A stretch of 64,000 bases of DNA from Augochlora pura (GCF_028453695.1 NC_135773.1:8308001-8372000); one strand, 5' to 3'; counted from the first letter of the stretch, positions 1 through 12,521 are shown. Notes: generated by a model not told the origin, from the sequence alone. Numbers and translations are program-made.

Positions 1-1639
1 TCGTCACCTTGCGATTATCAATTATCTCTCGAGTTATAAGACCGAGACGCCGGTTAATAGGATAAATAATACCGCCGTTCGTTTAATTAAAACTGAACAG
101 CTGATTTGGCAAAACAGATCGCGTATTTATAATACCTATAACCGGTTAAAAACTATAAACTTAATGAGACAATACTTTTGTGAATGTTAGTTTAATTTAT
201 TAACCCCTTGCAGTAAGATTCCTTCTAAGCTGTATTGATTAGCTGTTATTTGTCCTTAATATTTTCCTTAATAGGACCAGACGATTTTGGTTTCTTTTAA
301 TGTCTTTTTGCACTTTCATTTCTATATATTGATAGCAGAAGAATTAAATTTTATTTCGAGTCAGTAGACATGAATAATATTCATATTTAGTAGATCTCAT
401 AATAAATTTTTCTTATGAGTCTATTATAGTGTAAAGGGTTAATAAGATCTCGCCCCACCAAAAGAGCAATAAAATGATAAACTTGTTCATAGTGAAGGTT
501 TAAGAAGAAATAAATAACTAAAGCTCTGTTACAGCCCGAACCAAATTCTACTTATTTGCAACAAAACTGAACCGGTTTATAATAAACCTATAAAGGCGCA
601 AGAATCGTCGCAAAATATTGTTATTCGCGTTAACTAACGCGGATTAAAGCCGATTTAGCGTTCGCGCGAAAAAATGGCCGAGCGTCGAGGAAGTAAAAAA
701 ACGGAATCCTGCATTGAACGGGACATCGTTTGTTTGCATACAGGTGGACGGGGGATTGTTAATCGGGTTATCGTTTACGAGAGAGAGAAAGAGAGAGGAT
801 TCGCCGGATAGCGCGAGCATGTCGCGCGAAATCGTTCGTTAACGACGGTGGACGGCGGATCCGGCGGGGAAAAAAATACGAGCGCGCCGCCAGTTCAGTA
901 TTTCGCGAATCAGGGAACGCTCGCGCGACGTTTGTTCCGTCGCGAGCCGAACTGGTGCATATAACTGGAACCTGGATGTCCCGCTACGCGTTATGGGAAA
1001 CCGGCGCTGAGTTTTCGCCCGCGTATGATATTCGAAATGTTCTCTCGTCCGCGGATTCTTGCGCCGCGTAAAACCGCGATGGAACGCGGCTCTCCGTTAA
1101 CTGTATTGAAATTCTCGGGCGGACGTAGTTTCTACCGTAATTGAGGGACCTGTGATCGTGGCGAAAATGTTTGACTGTTCGCTGTAGAACTTTCACTGGT
1201 TGGTGGACGGTATTGTAGTCTTGTCTGAACATTTACGAGTTTTTTTGACATTTTACAAGTTTTCCTGATCATTTACGAGTTCCTTTGGCATTTTATAAGT
1301 TGGTATATTACGTGAAAAATTCTCCTAAATTCGCTCGAAATTGTTTGTTAAATTATTGTCTGAGAAGAAATTAAACAAGAATTATAATTATTAAATTATC
1401 ATCAGCTGTTACTCTAGTTTGTATATGTACGATATAAGAATTATTTTGTGAGATTGATAGGTTGATTGGTAATTTTTTAGAATGTCAACTTATGGTCTAA
1501 AGTGTAATTTATTCATGTCAAAGTGTTAGAAAGACTGTGGATTACAATTCTGAGGCATTGTTAACAGTTATTTAAAAAAAAAAAACAGTGACAATTTTAG
1601 AGGCGAACTCTGATCTGATTGATCAATGTTTTCTGTCAA

Positions 1640-1837
1640 CCCTTTGCACTCGAAGCAATTTTAATTGTAAATCCAAAATAATTTTACTAAATCTTGAAAA
1701 AGTAAACTAAATTTTGTAACTTATACAACAGTCAAAAATTTTATTTAAATCTAAGCTTTGACGATATTAGAATAATCTTATAACGAGATACAACAATTTC
1801 AGTTATGCCTCAGAGTCGCCACTCGGGTGCAAAAGAG
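1640..1837. mobile_element. TTAA-type small transposon, copy 1
   Basis: The left end reads CCCTTTGCACTCGAAGC and the right end reads GCCTCAGAGTCGCCACTCG followed by GGTGCAAAAGAG. These ends are imperfect inverted copies of each other. The flanks (TCAA on the left, TAAT on the right) are decayed versions of the TTAA seen around better copies. The AT-rich interior shares several blocks with the copies near 20.5, 39.8 and 45.8 kb. There is no coding capacity at about 0.2 kb. TTAA targets and CCC-initial ends fit piggyBac-derived non-autonomous elements; the superfamily assignment is inference. Confidence 0.7.
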
Positions 1838-1859
1838 TAATAAAAAAATAATTCTTAAA

Positions 1860-1956
1860 TTAATAACTCATATTCGCAATAAGGAGAAAGTTACTTCAAA
1901 TAACTTCAAAAACCTCCCATTTAAATTACAATTAATTTTCGCGACACCCTATACAT
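1860..1956. repeat. Single arm of GGACACCCTGTA repeat family
   Basis: The order of motifs (TAATAACTC, an AAGGAGAAAGTTACTTCAAA block, then GCGACACCCTATA) matches the right arm of the foldback element at 6291-6672 and the arm at 3063-3178. Only one arm is visible here, so this is a decayed or solo-arm copy. Confidence 0.5.
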
Positions 1957-2603
1957 ACTACACCGACAAATTCTAAAGCCAGCATTAAAGTCTCCGTCAT
2001 TCTCAATAAATAATTCACTCCACATCTACACCGTACACCATCTCAAAAATCGCTTTGCTCTACCTAATCTATACTCATCAAACATCGCATTAATAACAGC
2101 ACGCAATCGCCCCGATGAATAAACATCGTCTAGAATAAAATTCAATCCCGTCGCGAGCGGACAACTTCGCACGAAGCAGGTCAGTGGAGTCGCGAGTCGC
2201 GGCTCCCGTCCACCTGTTCATCGAGCTCGAACCGTCTCCCGTTTCAATTATGCAATCGCCGCGTGCTCCAGTGGGCGCGTGTTTCTTCACATGCCAGTCC
2301 CGTTTTCTGATACTCTTCGGATCGCGAGGGGCCAGCGTTGTCATTATCTATCTCTCGCGACGCCCACGCCGGCACGTTGCCTACGCGAAGAGTCCATTAA
2401 CTTCGCTCGATCGTGCACGGCGAACGCGCGGGCGCGCGCCCGCTATGCAAATAGAAGCGGAGACGGACGACAATCGCGCGAGCAAGCATCGTGGAACGTA
2501 TCGGGCGTAAACGGTTAGCCCGTTTACAGGTTAATGAAATGGGTTTAGCGACACAATGAGACCGCCCGCGCCGCGACGCCGCGCGTCGCCGGACACGTGT
2601 ATA

Positions 2604-2990
2604 TACAGTCGGTCCCATAAGTATTCGTACCATCGTTGCTTAGAAGAGAAATCTGTTGAATTTTTTAACAAATAAGTCGAACGCAAAAATCAATCTAATG
2701 GATGGTTTATTTATTTATCACCGGATACGTTTGACACGTTGAGCGCCGCGCCACCCAAATATGGGTGACACTAATTTTTGACCAATCTTGAAAATTCATT
2801 TTTATTGTAATATATTTGAATAAATTGAATTTGACTAGAATGTTTCGAATGCGAAAGAGTTCTAATACCACCCCTTATGATAAATATTAACTCTCTAGCT
2901 TAGCTTTAATTAATTAAATAACAACAGTCCAATACAATATATAATATAATATATAATAACAGTCCTCAAAAGTATTCTTACCAATGTAGA
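2604..2990. mobile_element. Tc1/mariner-like non-autonomous repeat remnant
   Basis: A terminal-like sequence ACAGTCGGTCCCATAAGTAT at 2604 is echoed in the same orientation at about 2959 (ACAGTCCTCAAAAGTATTC). Ends of the type ACAGT-GGTCCCA-AAGTATTCGTAC are common on insect Tc1/mariner elements. The material between is AT-rich and non-coding, and no transposase fragment is visible. The right boundary is approximate. Confidence 0.4.
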
Positions 2991-3062
2991 TTTTGTCAAA
3001 AATAGAGTTCCTCGCGTGGGTAACAGCAGGTTAGAGCGTGCGCGCGCAGCCAACTTTATTCG

Positions 3063-3178
3063 CTAATAACTCGTAAACGAAGCCGCGGATTGCATTTTCG
3101 CTAAGGAAAAAGTTACTTGAAATGATCACAGGTACCCCCTATTTCCCGATTGCGAGACATTTTGGGACACCCTGTATA
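3063..3178. repeat. Single arm of GGACACCCTGTA repeat family
   Basis: It contains CTAATAACTCGTAAACGAAG, then GGAAAAAGTTACTTGAAATG, and ends TTTGGGACACCCTGTATA. These are the successive blocks of the right arm of the 6291-6672 foldback element. A matching left arm is not evident nearby. Confidence 0.6.
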
Positions 3179-3521
3179 ATATCCTTGAACGACGCAGCGC
3201 ATGCAAATGTAAACGAAGATCAAAGTTTGAATGGGCGGGCGACGAGCGTCCTACCACGGCGGGATCGTTCATTAAGGGCTGTTCAGTCATTTCGCCAATT
3301 ATCTCTCCGGCGCTTCTCGTTATTCGATGCTCCGTATCAAAGTAATCTCTCGTCCTTGGAAATCGTCTTACGGCAACGCGTTAAGCCAGTCACGTGGTCG
3401 TTTAATCCTTCGCGGACGAGAGGTGACTTTCGGCGCTTCGCTTGGCGGGTTAGTTTAACCAGTTAACGGTGGCGCCCTCATTTAAAAGTGCGCAGAGTTT
3501 TGTGTCGCCAGAATCGAGCCA

Positions 3522-3539
3522 CGACGAGTATATTCGTCA
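3522..3539. repeat. Isolated copy of the 18-bp palindrome
   Basis: CGACGAGTATATTCGTCA differs only slightly from the TGACGAGTATACTCGTCA core that is arrayed at 5.5, 30.6 and 37.7 kb. Here it occurs once without the rest of the 44-bp unit. Confidence 0.5.
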
Positions 3540-5513
3540 ATCACAGAGTAAGTTGCGCTGCTAAGATATTGGATGAAAAAGATGGGTTTATTTTATTTTA
3601 TTGAAAATTTTATTACTAATATTTACTTCTTTGGTTAACTTGGTAAGATATGCACTGAAACACACACTTTTTGGGGTTCGATACAGCAAGATGAAGATCA
3701 AGATCACCGAAAATTCAAAGTTGCTGCACTGCTCACGAGTTAGCTTTCTAGTTTATAAATCCACTTTTTGACTTTTGCCTTTGCCACTTTTAGGTTAACA
3801 TCTAAAAAAACGTTATCATCGCACAGAAATAAATTCATTATGCGAACTGGTCAACTTTTTCAACCAGTGCATACGGGGACGCATGACATCGTCTGAAACT
3901 GTTTGTATTTTCTATTTGTTTGTTTTATTCCGGCATAACCTCAAATAGAAGCCTCGTCATAGCCTCGTCATAAAATGCGACGAAACGAATCGCGACGTCG
4001 AGTCCCAATCAACGCAAGACCGCGAAGGATTAAAGACGATTACCTTCGTTTTAGGTTAAGTCACGGATTCTTGGCGCACAATTACTAGTTATAATCGCAC
4101 GGAGCGCTTTTGCCGGCGCAGTTGCCGCGAGACAATCAATGCGTACCGCGCTCTGCATTCCGAAGCGGGAACGCGTCTATCGTTGCAGTTGATCGGATCC
4201 AATTTCTGCTCGCATCGACGGATTAAATATTTCCTGCGATGACGTAGCCAGGCTCTGCCCTTGGTGATTAGGCGTTCGGTGCTATTTGCGATAAAGTCAT
4301 CGATCTGACGGTATATTCCAACCTTCGTTTATCGTTCTCCGCGACGAGATGCTCGTAATGCAACATCCACCTACACGGCTACCTTCGCGCGACCTTTCCA
4401 CGCATTGTCCACCTGGTAAAAATAGACGCGTGTGTGGCAACACGTTTCTGATGGTATAACGTTTTCTAAAACTGGTCTGGGTGGCTCGAATTTTTCTGAA
4501 GGATTATTGCATCGTACAATGACTTTTTAAATTTTGTTATTACTTGGATTTAAAAAATGTCAGAAAATCGACGATTTTTCTCTTTTTTTGTCGGAACCTA
4601 TAATAAGAGAACTCTGTATGGAGAAAGTTTAAAAAATGCATTTGGTACTTCTTGGTAACTTGTATGCATAATGAAAATTTTATCGTAATCTGTAATAAAC
4701 AATTAATGTTATAGAGAAGTGCCAAGTGGATTTTTTAAAATTTGAAACTTGAATGAAGAAGCGAAAAATGGCAGTTCTTTAAATATTTTTATTCCAGGCA
4801 ATAATGCAATTAAAAAAAAAATATTTCAGTCATTATGCAGTAAACTAAACCCTCTAATATTAACAGAAAAATTAAAATGATTCACAACAATTTAAAAAAA
4901 TTTACACCATTTTAAAAAAGTCGACTCAATTTTTCTCCAAACTAAATTTTCAGTTTTCAACTTTTTCATCGATTATTTTACAAAAATAGAAAATTTACAT
5001 AAAGTCCCAAAATTTAACAATTACACTCTCGCAGAAAGCTTGTAGTTATCACCGAGTATACTGATCGGTTCCAGCAAAAATTTAACGATAGTTCGAGCGG
5101 CTACTTTTCCGGAACAGCGACTGCAATTCGAACGCATAGCGCTGGGGCTCGTGTCGGCCATTGGAATCAGTGCTTTCTCAGCGTTCCACGGAAACTCGAG
5201 TGCGAAACGCTGCGAGGCTCGGCAGATCGCCATTGTAAGCCGGTGTTTCATTTCAAAGGTTCTCGGGACCGGAATCTGTAATTTCGCGCTGGAAAGTTCC
5301 GCGTCGGATTCTACGGGCGCGGGAACGCGACGCGCGCCGATTCCAGGGATTCATAACCTTTTTCGTAACGACGCGCTTTGGTGTCGATGTAAAAATGCAG
5401 TTACATTCTATGAAAAAGGCAACATGTTTAAAGTATTGCTTCTTGATTGATTATAGACTTTAAAAATAAAGAAATTAATATAATTGAATAAATTTTTCTG
5501 TTATAATTCTCCC

Positions 5514-5706
5514 TGACGAGTATACTCGTCATGACACGAACTATTGTAATTTTTATATGACGCTTATACTCCTTATAACACGAAATACTGTCACTTATCT
5601 ACAGCAAATATACTCATCACGACACAAAACACTGTCACTTCTTCCTGACGAATATACTCGTCATCTACAAAATACTGCCATTTCTCCCTGACGAGTATAT
5701 TCGTCA
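5514..5706. repeat. 44-bp minisatellite with 18-bp palindrome, array 1
   Basis: There are about five units at 44-bp spacing. Perfect or near-perfect TGACGAGTATACTCGTCA cores start at 5514, 5645 and 5689, with decayed cores at about 5558 and 5602. The linker resembles GACACGAAATACTGTCACTTCT. The same unit forms larger arrays at 30.57-30.98 and 37.69-38.15 kb. Confidence 0.85.
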
Positions 5707-6018
5707 AACCCACCCAACTCTTTAACACTTTCTACAATTAACAAAAGCCACCCATAGTCTCGCATAACATCACAATTAATATCACTGTCTCGACACTATC
5801 TCTTTCTTAGCCAAACACACAACCCTTTCACAGACCCGAATAAATAATTAAAATTCGCATGAATAATATCCGAGAGTTCCGTGACACCAGACGGACATTT
5901 AAAGAACGCCGCGAAATTCTTGGAGCCGGGCGACCGCCGCGTAACACGCAATCCGTCACGCGACTCGAGTTCCACACGGTCACGATTTTTAATGAAAGAC
6001 CCTCGTCTGCTGTTACAG

Positions 6019-6252
6019 GCGTACATAAAGAAGGAACTCGGCAAAGTGGTGGTCTACACGACGACGTCCGGCATCGTACGGAAAACGTTCTACAACTGCA
6101 AGAAGGTCAAGCAGATCCTGAGGACGCACATGGTGAAATACGACGAGCTGGACCTGTTCGGCGACGCGGAGCTTCAAGCCGAGCTCAGGGACCGTCTTGG
6201 TCTGTCCACGATACAGTTGCCACAGCTTTTCATCGATGGACAACACATCGGG
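6019..6252 (+). CDS. Grxcr1: GRXCR1-type protein, exon with glutaredoxin-like fold (partial gene)
   Basis: This exon encodes 78 residues, from AYIKKELGKVVVYTTTSG to LPQLFIDGQHIG. It carries most of a thioredoxin/glutaredoxin fold: strand KVVVYTT, helix VRKTFYNCKKVKQIL, the conserved cis-proline block LPQLFIDGQHIG, and a helix between. The position where active glutaredoxins have CPYC reads TTSG, so no redox dithiol is present, as is usual for GRXCR proteins. In vertebrates this family acts in stereocilia and actin bundles; the insect role is less certain. The start is set by a pyrimidine-rich acceptor ending TTACAG at 6018, in phase 0. An in-frame ATG at 5992 could start a short isoform but is less likely. 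The donor is GG|GTACGT at 6253. N-terminal exons are missing. Confidence 0.88.
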
Positions 6253-6290
6253 GTACGTTTCTGATCGATTAATCAATTTTCCGACGGATT

Positions 6291-6672
6291 TATACAGGGT
6301 GTTCTGGTAAATGTATAATAATTTGGAAGGAGGAGATGGTAGAGGTTATTTTTAGTAACTTTTTCTTTTACAAGAATTTTTTACGAGGCTTCGTTAAGGA
6401 GTTATTAACGAAAAAGTTTTGACCAATGAGAAGCGTGCTCCGCTGGCGCGAGGCGAGTGAGTCAAGGAGGGGCGGAAGCCTAGTTTCGCTGATTGGCTTG
6501 GCTGCCTCGCGCCAATTGATCTTGTCGCTTATTGGTCAGCGTTTTTTTTATTAATAACTCGCAAACGAAGCCTCGTAGAAAATTTTTGTAAAGGAAAAAG
6601 TTGCTTCAAATGATCTCGAGAATCTTCTGTTTTAGGATTTACTGTTGGATTTTTTTTAGGACTCCCCGTATA
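6291..6672. mobile_element. Foldback (long-inverted-repeat) element in intron
   Basis: The left arm begins TATACAGGGTGTTCTGG and the right arm ends in ACTCCCCGTATA. Inside, TTTACGAGGCTTCGTTAAGG followed by AGTTATTAACGAAAAA on the left pairs with TTAATAACTCGCAAACGAAG followed by CCTCGTAG on the right, and GACCAATGAG with TTATTGGTC. The arms are roughly 140-150 bp around a GC-rich centre. Non-coding. The family is also represented by single arms near 1.9 and 3.1 kb. Confidence 0.75.
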
Positions 6673-8084
6673 CTAAAATTACGGTGTTTGTATGGCCAGA
6701 AGACAGCAAAATCTCAACCAATTAGTTTTGTTTGTTAACAGACAGCCACGAAAAAACAAAAATGGCTTTTAAAATAGAAATACATTTATTAAATTCAGGC
6801 AACTGTATCTATAAATATTATAAATCAATTGCAGTATTTATAAAACGCGAAAAATCGTTTTCCACAAATATTTGAAAATTAGACGAATTTTTGCGATAAT
6901 TAAATTGTTGAGACCGACGTATAACATTCACAAAAGTCGATAATTAAGAATCATATTAAACGATGAAACTAATCCAGTGTTTGGTATACAATTTCTAGGA
7001 ATTTGTGATATTGAATTTCGAACCAAGTATTGTTACTGGAAACACTTGTAACACGGAATTTCTTTGCCGCAAGAATTTTCCAATTTGTTTCTGCAGCGGG
7101 AAAGGTGCACGCTCGCTTTCCACCTCTTTTATTTCCACTAGCTTTTCGTCGATTACATCGGCTCGGATGAAAGACTCATAGTGTATGTTGAATGGTAATT
7201 CGCTAGATTGCCAATTCTCTTACTTTCTTTTTTTTCTTTCTTTTTATTTCTATTGGTACGCTGAAATTTTACCCTTTTTCTTCTTCTCTTAAATATTTAC
7301 CAGTTACTACTACTATTTACCATTATATTTACCGTTACTGCTATCGTCCAAATTATGCCATGATTATGTCAAAATTATATTACTACCATCGTCAAAATTA
7401 TGCCAAGATCATGTGAGGTTATGTCAGGTTAGATTTAAAAATTGTTGTATGAGTCACAAGACTCAATTTCATATACATAAAATAAATATTTTAGAAGCCA
7501 GAAAGATTATTTTAGTATAATTTCATGGAAATAACTGTGTTATTTGAAAACTATGTAATTGAAATGGTTTACGCAAACGGTTGCGCCCCTAATGATCGAT
7601 TAATCGAACCGATGATAATTATCGGTGGTCAACGGAGCGCGCGCGCGCTCGCGCATCGGGAAACGGCTAATTTATGTGGCCCCTTAATTACCATGAAACT
7701 TTGCTTCCTGTAGATTATCGATAGACGCGGCGTTGTTGCACGTGTCGCGCGATAAGGAGCACGTTTTACAGTTAGCATCGTTTATGGGAGCAATAAATAA
7801 TGAAACGTGAGCATTCGCGTCGATCGACGGTGCACCGACGCTCGTCAAACCTGTCGCTCCGTCGACCGTCATTGACATCGATTTTCTGTGCTTGATTAGG
7901 CCGCCGCTGAATAAATGATCGAGCTCGGACCAAATCTGGAATACCGTAATTTTAATTACAGAGATTATTATTATTGCAGTTTGTTATTTTTAGTTATTAG
8001 GTTTATCGCTGATTTGGATTAAGCAGTAAAATCTGACGCAGCGTTTCGCGCGTTAATTGAAAGCCGCGGTACATTGTTCACAAA

Positions 8085-8285
8085 ATTTCAGTATAAATAT
8101 AATTTTATATAAATTAATTTAGTATAATTTAATAAAATTCGATATAAATATAATTTTATATTTATTAATTCAATATGATTCAATACAATTCGATGTGAAT
8201 ATAATTTTATATAAATTAGTTCAATATAATTCACTACAATTCGATACAAACATAATTGAATATAAATATAAATTAAAAAATTTAT
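8085..8285. repeat. AT-rich minisatellite
   Basis: Degenerate repeats of a unit like AATTCAATATAATTCGATAC followed by AAATATAATTTTATATAAATT. Open frames across it are low-complexity (I, Y, L, N) and not genes. Confidence 0.7.
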
Positions 8286-8449
8286 AGAAAAATAAAACAA
8301 ACAATTTTTTTGTCTATTAACAGCGTTATTATGCTTCGATAAAGTTGAAACATCGACTAGGTTTATAAAAATACATCTTCGCGCAGGTGTAAATGTTTAA
8401 ACGCGCGTTTTAAATCGCGACAAGCAGGTGAAACACGAAAACCTAATCG

Positions 8450-8640
8450 CGACGATTAGCGTGGTTCTCTCTGTGTTGCTTTATAGGTTGCAGGGAATGT
8501 GAAAGAAAGTGTAGAACGCTAATTATTGTAATTGTCTGTCCGTGTATGTTTGTCTACCTTTTTATAGGTTGTAGAAAATCTGGGACAACACGCAGAACGC
8601 TTGCGATTGCAATTACGTTTTGTTTTTGCCCGGTCGACTT
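8450..8640. repeat. Diverged tandem duplication of about 91 bp
   Basis: TTTATAGGTTGCAGGGAATG at 8480 recurs as TTTATAGGTTGTAGAAAAT at 8571, each followed by GTAGAACGC or GCAGAACGC and TTGTAATT or TTGCAATTA. The copies are strongly diverged. Confidence 0.45.
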
Positions 8641-9059
8641 TCTAAAAATGTGAAATTATTAAACATCGCGAGTGATGTCGAATGATCGATAAAATAATGA
8701 AACCATATAAACGCGAAACCCAGTATACGATATTATAAACATTACTGACAATTGAAAATAGAACTGCAAAATTCAATGCAAACGTTTTTGCCGAATTATA
8801 AATTGTATTTTCAATCAAAATTAATTGTTGCGAAAGACTGTTCGATTATACGTTGATTTTTTTTGCTACAGTATATTTGCTTCCATTATTTTTGCTTTCT
8901 TTATTTTACAATTTTTATTTATTCATTTTACGTTTTAATGTACCAGCTAGTAAAAACTATGCAAAACGAGTAATATGGGGAACATAATAAGCAATTTAAA
9001 AATTGTAAATTAAAAGAGAAACGGTATATGCAAAAAGTTTGAAAATCATCGGCTAGGAT

Positions 9060-9295
9060 AAATTATATATATGCATAATGCATAATTATAAGTATTATGT
9101 ATAATTATGAGCATTATGTATAACTCTCAGTATTATGTATAATTATAACTATTACGTGTAACTATAAATATTATCTATAATTATAAATATTACTTACAAT
9201 TAGAAGTATTAACTATAACTACAACTACCACGCATTACTATAAGTATTATTCTATAACTATGAGTATTACGTACGATATTAATTATTAAATTATT
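9060..9295. repeat. AT-rich short-period repeat
   Basis: Variants of ATAATTATAAGTATTATGTA repeat about ten times with substitutions. Non-coding. Confidence 0.65.
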
Positions 9296-10829
9296 ATTGA
9301 ATTAAGTATAACTTCCAGCTTCAACTATTATCAAATTACGAGTAAAAAGAAATAACCCTTTCTGCTCTCGATTTCTCCGTCTTCGTCGCTGGAATCTACG
9401 CTCGATCCACCAAAAAAGATAGATCTTCTATGGGTATCTCTATCCGGAACACCGGCCGGTGTTATTCGCGGCAGCGAATTTCTCGCAAGGCCGATGTCGC
9501 GTTGCGCAATCGATGGCTATTGAACGTACGATCGAGAAAGTCGAGAGGACGCGGCGGCGAGAGAAACCGAGCCCGCGAAATGTTATAAAGATGACCGCGC
9601 CGCGAATCGTTTCTCTTGCGGATCCGCCAGCCGGAAATCTGCGAACGGCGGCACCGTTACGCAACCGAAGAAAGGCTTTTGTACGCAGCGTACGCGTGCA
9701 TCGATCGTACGGATCCTGGATCGATACGTTAGCGGCCTCGATCCGCGAGTTTAGTGACATTTCGATTTGACCTTTAAACCGTGGAAAATTAGAATAAATT
9801 TAATATTGTTTAATACTAAAAATCATTGCCTTACTGTGGAATGTAATGGTCAATATTTTTAATTTATTAGTTTAGAGTGGTTTTTAATTGAAGCAGGTGT
9901 TGATTTCAGTCGCCTCGAAATTTAGATAATTATTATTTAAAATTTAAATTGTGCAATATGACAGTATTAAGTATAATATCTTCCTAGAGATATTAAGTTA
10001 TTAATTGTAGTTAAAGATAGTGAAATATTAAGTTATTCTTTTCGTAAGCTTTGCGATTGTTACATTGATGGTACAATTTTTTAGTAGTGTCAAGACATTG
10101 TTCGTAGATGTTAACACTTTTCCGTACCATTTTCTTCATAATACTTTTGGATTCTAGCACTACTTCTAATTATTTAATTATTAATTGATCTCGATTTATC
10201 CAGCCGTCTATAATTTTTATTTCCACCGCCATTTGTTGCTAAACCGTGGCAGCAACCGCTGCGCACACATTGCAAAAAAATTGGCGAAGATCGTGACCCA
10301 AAAGCAACTTTGTTTCGACGACGTATCGGCCACGGGCGCGCACGCTGCATTGTTTGCGCACGAAATTGAATTCTGGAATTTCGCGTTCACGCGAAAAGTA
10401 AACTCATAATAGAATTCCGAGCTGGTCGCAGTCGAGGCCCTAAACACACAAGAAAACCGTGGGAGATCCGAGGTACTCGATTTCGGCGTTCCATTCGGCG
10501 GAACAGATTATTTCGCGGCGAAATGGCGACGTTCTGCTTATTCCAGCGATGGTCGTATCGCGAATTATTATACACTCGTCTCAGGCCGCTGCGCCGCCAC
10601 GTTTACGATACTTTTACCTGCTTGGTCGAGCGCGCGAAGAAAGTTTACCGCTCCGGTCCGTACTCTTTAGCTCGTCGAAACACGCTCCTGAAATTATATT
10701 GTAGCATATTACGTCGCCGAAAATCGCTGCGAAAATTGTTTAAGGAGCAGCTAGTTGCGCGTTTTAATAAGTGACGGAATGGAGAAGGGAAACAGAGAAG
10801 AGCGAAGAGATGGCTGTGGAATTAAGAAT

Positions 10830-11325
10830 TGGTAGTGCAATTAATGATGTGACTAGTAATGCAATTAACAATTCAACTAATAGTATAACTAATAATTCAA
10901 TTAATAATTGAACTAATAATAAAACTAATAATTGAACTAATAACGCAATTAATACTCTCAGAATTAAAATGGTAATTCAACTAATAATGCAACTAATACT
11001 CTCAGAAATCAACTAGTAATTTAACTAATAATTTATGGAATAATGCAACTAATACTCTCAAAATTCAACTAATGATGCAACTAATACTCTCAGAATTCAA
11101 ATAATAATTTAACTAATAATGCAACTAATACTCTCAGAATTCAATTAATAATTCAACTAATAATGCAACTAATACTCTCAGAATTCAACTAATAAGTCAA
11201 CTAATAATTCATCTAATAATGCAACTAATACTCTCAGAATGCAACAAATAATGCAACTAATACTCTCAGAATTCAACTAATAATTCCATTAATAATGCAA
11301 CCAATACTCTCAGAGTTCAATAACG
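10830..11325. repeat. Minisatellite of CTAATAATGCAACTAATACT type
   Basis: A short module AACTAATAATTCAACTAATA and a longer module with ATGCAACTAATACTCTCAGA alternate across about 0.5 kb. Unit length varies between about 14 and 50 bp because sub-repeats were gained and lost. Confidence 0.85.
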
Positions 11326-11840
11326 AACGCAGTTTCCCCAACGCGTAGAAAAAATTTCTTCCCGCAGTTCCGCCCGATTTTTTTACCCGCCCCGTGAAAG
11401 CAGCTACTTTCCTTCCACCTCTTTCGCCGTTGCAACGCGAAAACCAGCCGTCGAAATAATACTGTTTTAGGGAGGAAACAAGAACCCTTCCGATGGGAAT
11501 TGCTCACGTTAGCAAAACAAATCGGGATCCGTTGGTTGTAATTTGTAGAAAGCCAATGGACGTGTTCGATTAATAATGCGACCGCACGAAAGAACAACTT
11601 CGCGTTCGCGTTTTCGAGCCACGCTTTTTTCGCCACGGGTCACGATTTAGAATGCGCGTACACGTGTACGAGCGTAATTAGTGCATCGACGAGATCTGTC
11701 CGCGGACGAAGAAGCGAGCGAGTGAAATTTTTGCGGCGAAGGGTTAAATTGAAATAAAGGCTAAAATTTTTATAGGAATTATATATTTGAGTATTTATTT
11801 TATTTTAAGACCCGAACGCGATGAAACCAGGAATTAATCC

Positions 11841-12116
11841 GTCGCTCTCGAGGTAACACTAAAATTGTTACAGCACGCTTTAAAATAATTTTGATATCAT
11901 GAGAAATTAGATTTCAAAAATTGAAAAATAATTATTGTCATATAAATTAAAATATTTTTATTTTGTCACGTAGAATCCTTCGCTCTCGAGGTGACACTAA
12001 AATTGTCACAGCACGCTTTAAAATAATTTTGATATCATGAGAAATTAGATTTCAAAAATTGAAAAATAATTATTGTCATATAAATTAAAATATTTTCATT
12101 TTGTCACGTAAAATAT
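11841..12116. repeat. 138-bp tandem duplication with a conserved stem
   Basis: CGCTCTCGAGGT begins at 11843 and again at 11981, and the following ~125 bp are nearly identical. The copies differ at two linked sites inside a small inverted repeat: GTAACA-N7-TGTTAC in copy 1 (11853-11871) and GTGACA-N7-TGTCAC in copy 2 (11991-12009). Base pairing is kept in both. Confidence 0.85.
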
Positions 12117-12521
12117 AGATCGAATTGTGCACTAGTCTAACTCGTTATTATAGTTTAAGAAGGTGTTAACAAGATCCAAACGCTTCGACTTACGATCTGC
12201 CATCCAAGATGGCGGCGTGCTCGACATTCCGCGAGTCCGCGAGTTCGCGAGTCTGCGTTTTGAAGTGGCCCCCCTCCCCTTCGAATAGTTGCGCAGTTCC
12301 GAAAAAGTTGTGTCCGCTCCAGTGCGAAGTTCCACAAAGGGAGCCCGCCCCGCCAAGGCGACCGTCCCGCCGTGTAACTGTGTAATAATCGGATTAGACT
12401 TTGCAGCCGTTACCTTGGCCCAATTAGCGGACGACGATAGGACCCGACTGCCGTCTAATTAATGCGCGCTGAGTGCTCCCGCTTCGTGACCAATGCTGGT
12501 CAATGGAAACGGATGATAACG

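Larger units (their letters stand above)
1..6018. other. Non-coding stretch upstream of first visible GRXCR1 exon
   Basis: No exon with believable codon use and splice sites was found here. The block is AT-rich apart from CpG-rich patches at about 650-1200, 2100-2600 and 5050-5350. It contains a TTAA-flanked small transposon, two single arms of a repeat ending in GGACACCCTGTA, a Tc1/mariner-like repeat and a short 44-bp minisatellite array, each listed separately. Because the exon at 6019 starts in the middle of a protein, this stretch is most likely intron or 5' flank of that gene. Earlier exons may be present but too short or divergent to recognise. Confidence 0.6.

Noticed and set aside
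5151..5450. 99-residue plus-strand frame 0.6 kb upstream of the GRXCR1-type exon
   Set aside because: Considered as an upstream exon, but it has no donor near its end, weak codon bias and no cysteine-rich N-terminal pattern.
9440..9770. Overlapping 103- and 106-residue frames on both strands
   Set aside because: CpG-rich composition removes stop codons on both strands; no splice sites or recognisable motif.
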